From the NCBI GenBank assembly GCA_964350145.1, contig CAYGJL010000064.1, forward strand, positions 1 to 9,161: a DNA stretch of 9,161 bases, given 5' to 3'. How positions within the stretch are numbered: position 1 is the stretch's first letter; the number at the start of each line of letters is the position of its first letter. Position numbers and translations under genes: made by a program. Positions 7,286 through 9,161 of the stretch are shown here, piece after piece. Source of the DNA: JACDCY01 sp964350145. Its GTDB lineage: Bacteria; Gemmatimonadota; Gemmatimonadetes; Gemmatimonadales; Gemmatimonadaceae. The notes under the pieces were generated by a model that worked only from the letters and a program-made list of their open reading frames with translations, had not been told where the DNA came from and ran no database searches.

Positions 7286-7619
7286 GCACTGCCTCTTCTG
7301 CCGGATCATCAGCCGCGAGGTCGAATCGGAGATCATCGCCGAGAACGATGACTGCCTCGCTTTCACCGATGCCGATCCGCAGGCGCCCTTTCATGCGTTG
7401 GTAGTTCCTAAAAAGCACGTCTCGTCGCTCGACGACGTGGACGACCCGGCGATGGTAGGCGCGCTCGCGATGATGGCGGCGCAGATCGCGCGCGATGCGG
7501 GCGTGGCCGACAGCGGCTACCGCACCGTGATCAACACGAACGGGAATGGCGGCCAAAGCGTCTTCCATCTGCACGTGCACGTGCTTGGAGGCCGCAAGCT
7601 CACTTGGCCTCCGGGCTAG
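7278..7619 (+). CDS. hinT: HIT-family nucleotide-binding protein (HinT-like)
   Basis: Histidine-triad proteins of this branch hydrolyse adenosine 5'-phosphoramidates and related nucleotides. The 113-residue product has CLFC at 5-8, which with H47 and H97 may bind zinc as in some relatives, FHALVVPKKH at 38-47, and the catalytic triad H97-x-H99-x-H101 in HLHVHVLGG. The length and the ending GGRKLTWPPG are normal for the family. I chose ATG 7278 because MSEHCLFC is the usual N-terminus; the gene overlaps rsmE by 8 bp (ATGTCTGA), so the pair is probably coupled. Its TAG stop lies inside the outer end of palindrome 4. The exact physiological substrate cannot be read from sequence. Confidence 0.94.
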   Translation: MSEHCLFCRIISREVESEIIAENDDCLAFTDADPQAPFHALVVPKKHVSSLDDVDDPAMVGALAMMAAQIARDAGVADSGYRTVINTNGNGGQSVFHLHVHVLGGRKLTWPPG

Positions 7620-7708
7620 CTCTCCGCGGCGCAGCCGGTCACTACGCTCGCAAACTGCGCGAGCTAGCACGCGGCCTTCGGTGACCGAGCTCGCCGCGGA
7701 GAGCTAGC
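7615..7708 (+). repeat. Long palindrome 4 (core in + orientation), starting at the hinT stop codon
   Basis: Arms 7615-7642 and 7681-7708 pair at 24 of 28 positions, with the mismatches clustered in one 4-bp patch. The core at 7641-7672 matches the core of palindrome 1 at 28 of 32 positions. Inside it GCTCGC (7646-7651) pairs with GCGAGC (7659-7664) around a 7-nt loop. CTAG flanks it on both sides (7616-7619 and 7704-7707) as a possible 4-bp target duplication, and the first copy includes the hinT TAG. There is no T-run, so it is not a standard terminator, although it could protect the 3' end of the upstream mRNA. Confidence 0.92.
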
Positions 7709-7900
7709 ACTGGCTCCGTAGCAAGCGCCCGACGGCGCGTGCACTTGAGACTCCAGTACGTGCAAGACCGCAGTTTTGGGGAAGGGGCGGAACTGCGCGG
7801 CCCCGCTTTGGCGGATGCGCGGCGGCGGGGAGAGACGAAAAGCGTCACGCAGGGGTCCGCGCGTCCGGCTGCGGCAGCCCGGGGCCGGCCTGACATGGAA
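7709..7900. other. Non-coding spacer between palindromes 4 and 5
   Basis: I see no credible gene in these 192 bp on either strand; the open frames have no family resemblance and run into the flanking palindromes. There are small hairpins: GCGCC/GGCGC (7725-7738, tetraloop), GCAC/GTGC (7741-7763) and a perfect 7-bp stem CGCAGTT/AACTGCG (7769-7775 with 7791-7797). It could be a decayed gene or a structured RNA, but nothing identifies it. Confidence 0.5.
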
Positions 7901-8005
7901 GCCTGGGTCGGAACGGTGCATGGGCTGTCGAAGGCGGCGTGATAGCGCGCGTAGTTTGCGCGCGTAGCCGCCGCAGACAGTCCATGTGCCGTTCCGACCA
8001 CAGGC
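7901..8005 (-). repeat. Long palindrome 5 (core in - orientation) upstream of rpsU
   Basis: The main arms 7906-7938 and 7967-7999 form 27 Watson-Crick pairs, 3 G·U pairs on the + strand and 3 mismatches out of 33. GCCTG (7901-7905) with CAGGC (8001-8005) extends the stem past one bulged A. The core at 7937-7968, read on the - strand, differs from the core of palindrome 2 at a single base. The arms are not related to those of palindromes 1, 3 or 4 and share only the outer GGTCGG with palindrome 2. Confidence 0.92.
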
Positions 8006-8056
8006 CGAAGCCAGCGAAATCCGGGCAACTGGAACCCAAGACTCGCCTTAACCCCG

Positions 8057-8085
8057 TTGTGTGACTAGGTTTATCAGTCTATCCC
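8057..8085 (+). promoter_or_regulatory. Possible rpsU promoter
   Basis: TTGTGT (8057-8062) and TATCCC (8080-8085) are separated by 17 bp, in a locally AT-richer stretch 40 bp before rpsU and after palindrome 5. The -10 is a poor match to TATAAT. The position fits, since rpsU begins a new transcription unit after a 505-bp gap. Confidence 0.3.
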
Positions 8086-8107
8086 AAGCCGGCGCGCAAA
8101 CGCCAAG

Positions 8108-8117
8108 AAGGGGGGAG
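8108..8117 (+). promoter_or_regulatory. Strong ribosome-binding site of rpsU
   Basis: AAGGGGGGAG lies 7 bp before the TTG at 8125. It is the strongest Shine-Dalgarno-like sequence in the window and supports the unusual TTG start. Confidence 0.75.
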
Positions 8118-8124
8118 TTAAAGT

Positions 8125-8313
8125 TTGTCGGAAGTCATAATTCACGAAGATGAGAACTTCGAGCGGGCCCTCAAGCGCTTCAAGAAGAAGTGCGAGAAGG
8201 CTGGTATCCTCGCCGATCTCAGAAAGCATCGCCACTACGAGAAGCCCAGCGAGCGACGCAAGCGCAAGATGAACACCGCGATCCGAAAGAATCGGCGGAC
8301 ACGTCACGCCTGA
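8125..8313 (+). CDS. rpsU: Small ribosomal subunit protein bS21
   Basis: bS21 is a small basic protein of the 30S subunit that binds near the anti-Shine-Dalgarno end of 16S rRNA. The product has 62 residues, with the typical EDENFERALKRFKKKCEKAG at 8-27 and a strongly basic C-terminal part (RRKRKMNTAIRKNRRTRHA at 44-62). The start codon is TTG, chosen because it follows a strong AAGGGGGGAG site by 7 bp and gives the normal bS21 N-terminus; there is no ATG or GTG alternative upstream. It leads a two-gene unit with the yqeY-family gene, whose ATG begins one base after its stop. A bS21 gene beside a YqeY-family gene is a common arrangement in many phyla. Confidence 0.95.
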   Translation: MSEVIIHEDENFERALKRFKKKCEKAGILADLRKHRHYEKPSERRKRKMNTAIRKNRRTRHA

Positions 8314-8314
8314 A

Positions 8315-8758
8315 ATGTCCCAGCTGCAAGCGCGGCTCGAGGGCGACCTCATAGCCGCGAGAAAAGCGCAGGACAAATTGGGGGTGCTGCTCCTCGGCAC
8401 CGTCCTCTCGGAAATCAAGAACCGGCGCATCGAGCTGCAGCGCCAGCCGACCGACGAAGAAGTCGTCGAGGTGCTCCAGCGGGGAATCAAGAAGCGCCGC
8501 GAATCCATCGAGATGTACTCGAAGGGCGCGCGCGAAGATCTCGCGGCAAAGGAGCGCTCGGAGGTCGACGCTCTCCAGAAGTATCTGCCCGAGCAGGTCG
8601 GGGACGATGAAATAAGAGAGGCTGTTCGCGCGGCAATCGCGGGCGGCGCAACTCAGATGGGAGCCGTGATGGGCAAGGTCGCTCCAGGGTTCAAAGGACG
8701 CGCGGAAGGCTCGCGCATCAACGCGCTAGCCCGCGAGGAGCTCGCAAAGCAGGGGTGA
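8315..8758 (+). CDS. yqeY: GatB/YqeY domain-containing protein
   Basis: This 147-residue protein belongs to the YqeY family, related to the tRNA-binding tail domain of GatB, the amidotransferase subunit that makes Gln-tRNA(Gln). Stand-alone members are thought to bind tRNA, but their role is unproven. The full family length is present: an N-terminal helical part (LEGDLIAARKAQDK, then LLLGTVLSEIKNRRIE), the central KGAREDLAAKERSE, the conserved YLPEQV and a C-terminal helical bundle with MGAVMGKVAPGFKGRAEG. ATG 8315 starts one base after the rpsU stop, so translation is coupled. The gene is closed by the terminator at 8799-8842. Family identity is firm; function is open. Confidence 0.93.
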   Translation: MSQLQARLEGDLIAARKAQDKLGVLLLGTVLSEIKNRRIELQRQPTDEEVVEVLQRGIKKRRESIEMYSKGAREDLAAKERSEVDALQKYLPEQVGDDEIREAVRAAIAGGATQMGAVMGKVAPGFKGRAEGSRINALAREELAKQG

Positions 8759-8798
8759 CACCGCTCAACACGCGCACGACAGCTAACGACGGGTCGAG

Positions 8799-8842
8799 AC
8801 CCGGGCAGACGAGAAAATCGCCAGCCCGGGTTTTTGTTTTTT
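8799..8842 (+). terminator. Intrinsic terminator after rpsU-yqeY
   Basis: ACCCGGGC (8799-8806) pairs perfectly with GCCCGGGT (8824-8831), and inside it CGA (8810-8812) pairs with TCG (8818-8820) around GAAAA. A T-rich tract (TTTTTGTTTTTT, 8831-8842) follows. An overlapping weaker hairpin, GGGTC/GACCC at 8791-8802, would compete for the left arm. This is the only clear intrinsic terminator in the window. Confidence 0.92.
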
Positions 8843-8850
8843 GCATTTTG

Positions 8851-8878
8851 GACGCAGGCCGCAGGACGCAGGACGCAG
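8851..8878 (-). repeat. 7-bp tandem repeat just upstream of mutS2
   Basis: There are four adjacent units: GACGCAG, GCCGCAG, GACGCAG, GACGCAG. On the - strand the unit reads CTGCGTC, the same CTGCG-NN type as 6453-6487. The array begins 8 bp after the terminator T-tract and ends 10 bp before the mutS2 ATG, so it occupies the whole leader. Confidence 0.88.
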
Positions 8879-8888
8879 GGCCGTTCAA

Positions 8889-9161
8889 ATGAACCTCCAC
8901 GGTCTCTCAGTAGTCGAATTCCCGGCCGTCCTCGAGGTCGTTGCCGGCCGCGCGTCGTCCATGCTGGGCGCGGACCGCGTGCGGGCTTCCTCGCCGTCCA
9001 CGGATCGCACCTGGATCCAGGCCGAGCACGAGCGCGTGCAGGCGATGCGCTCGCTGATGACCGGCGAACCCCGCTGGGATCCCGAGCCCATCCCCGACGT
9101 GCGCGTGGCGGCCGGCCGCCTGCGCGTGGAGGGAACGTCGCTCGACGCCGCGTCGCTGCTC
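8889..9161 (+). CDS. mutS2: MutS2-family ATPase, 3' part outside the window
   Basis: MutS2 is a MutS paralogue lacking the mismatch-recognition domain; members limit recombination or act on collided and stalled ribosomes. Only the first 91 codons are visible, and the frame is open to the window end. They match the family N-terminus: a leading helix in which LEVVAGRASSMLGADRV (15-31) corresponds to the usual L..LA..A.S..GKERV pattern, SSPSTDRTWIQAEHERVQAM at 34-53 equivalent to the family PSTD..EI...L.ET, and IPDVRVAAGRLRVEGTSLD at 68-86 equivalent to IPDIRPALKRA..G..L. The ATPase, coiled-coil and Smr domains lie outside. ATG 8889 is the natural start, but no ribosome-binding site precedes it, only the heptamer repeat. 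A cvpA gene, which I associate with this neighbourhood in relatives, is not present. Confidence 0.85.
   Translation, partial: MNLHGLSVVEFPAVLEVVAGRASSMLGADRVRASSPSTDRTWIQAEHERVQAMRSLMTGEPRWDPEPIPDVRVAAGRLRVEGTSLDAASLL

Noticed and set aside
7709..7770. A tRNA-like fold after palindrome 4
   Set aside because: Short stems can be drawn, but there is no T-loop consensus, anticodon arm or acceptor pairing.
958..8005. A CRISPR array
   Set aside because: The repeats are few, far apart, in both orientations and palindromic over 100 bp, with no regular spacers or cas genes.
7642..8039. Open frames on both strands across palindrome 5 and the spacer
   Set aside because: They consist of repeat-derived and low-complexity sequence without start signals or family resemblance.

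Overview
This window is a dense, high-G+C run of bacterial housekeeping genes, every one on the + strand. Order: obgE (3' part), dprA, hemW, hrcA, dnaJ, prmA, rsmE, a HIT-family gene (hinT-like), rpsU, a yqeY-family gene, and the first 91 codons of mutS2. The base composition, the gene order and the MutS2/YqeY/bS21 cluster suggest a Gemmatimonadota-like bacterium. That assignment is inference from gene content and remembered gene order, not a database result.

Region by region: 2-2151 holds the end of obgE (ribosome-assembly GTPase) and dprA (DNA-uptake/recombination), each followed by a long palindrome. 2152-3429 is hemW, a radical-SAM haem chaperone with a third palindrome inside its reading frame. 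3435-7619 is a tight block with overlaps of 4-8 bp or short gaps: hrcA and dnaJ (heat-shock repressor and chaperone), prmA and rsmE (methylation of ribosomal protein L11 and 16S rRNA) and hinT. 7620-8124 is a 505-bp gap with two more palindromes. 8125-8758 is rpsU-yqeY, closed by a clear intrinsic terminator; mutS2 follows. The common themes are ribosome maturation, protein folding and DNA/ribosome quality control.

The main discovery is a family of five long palindromes (about 958-1060, 2012-2109, 3193-3343, 7615-7708 and 7901-8005). Four share a 32-bp core with only 1-5 differences between copies, while the flanking 25-33-bp arms are largely unrelated from copy to copy, yet each pair of arms is self-complementary. 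The fifth, in hemW, has a shortened core and adds about 49 in-frame residues. Conserved core with private but self-complementary arms is not the usual plan of REP, ERIC or MITE repeats. Two sets of 7-bp tandem repeats also sit immediately upstream of the rsmE and mutS2 start codons.
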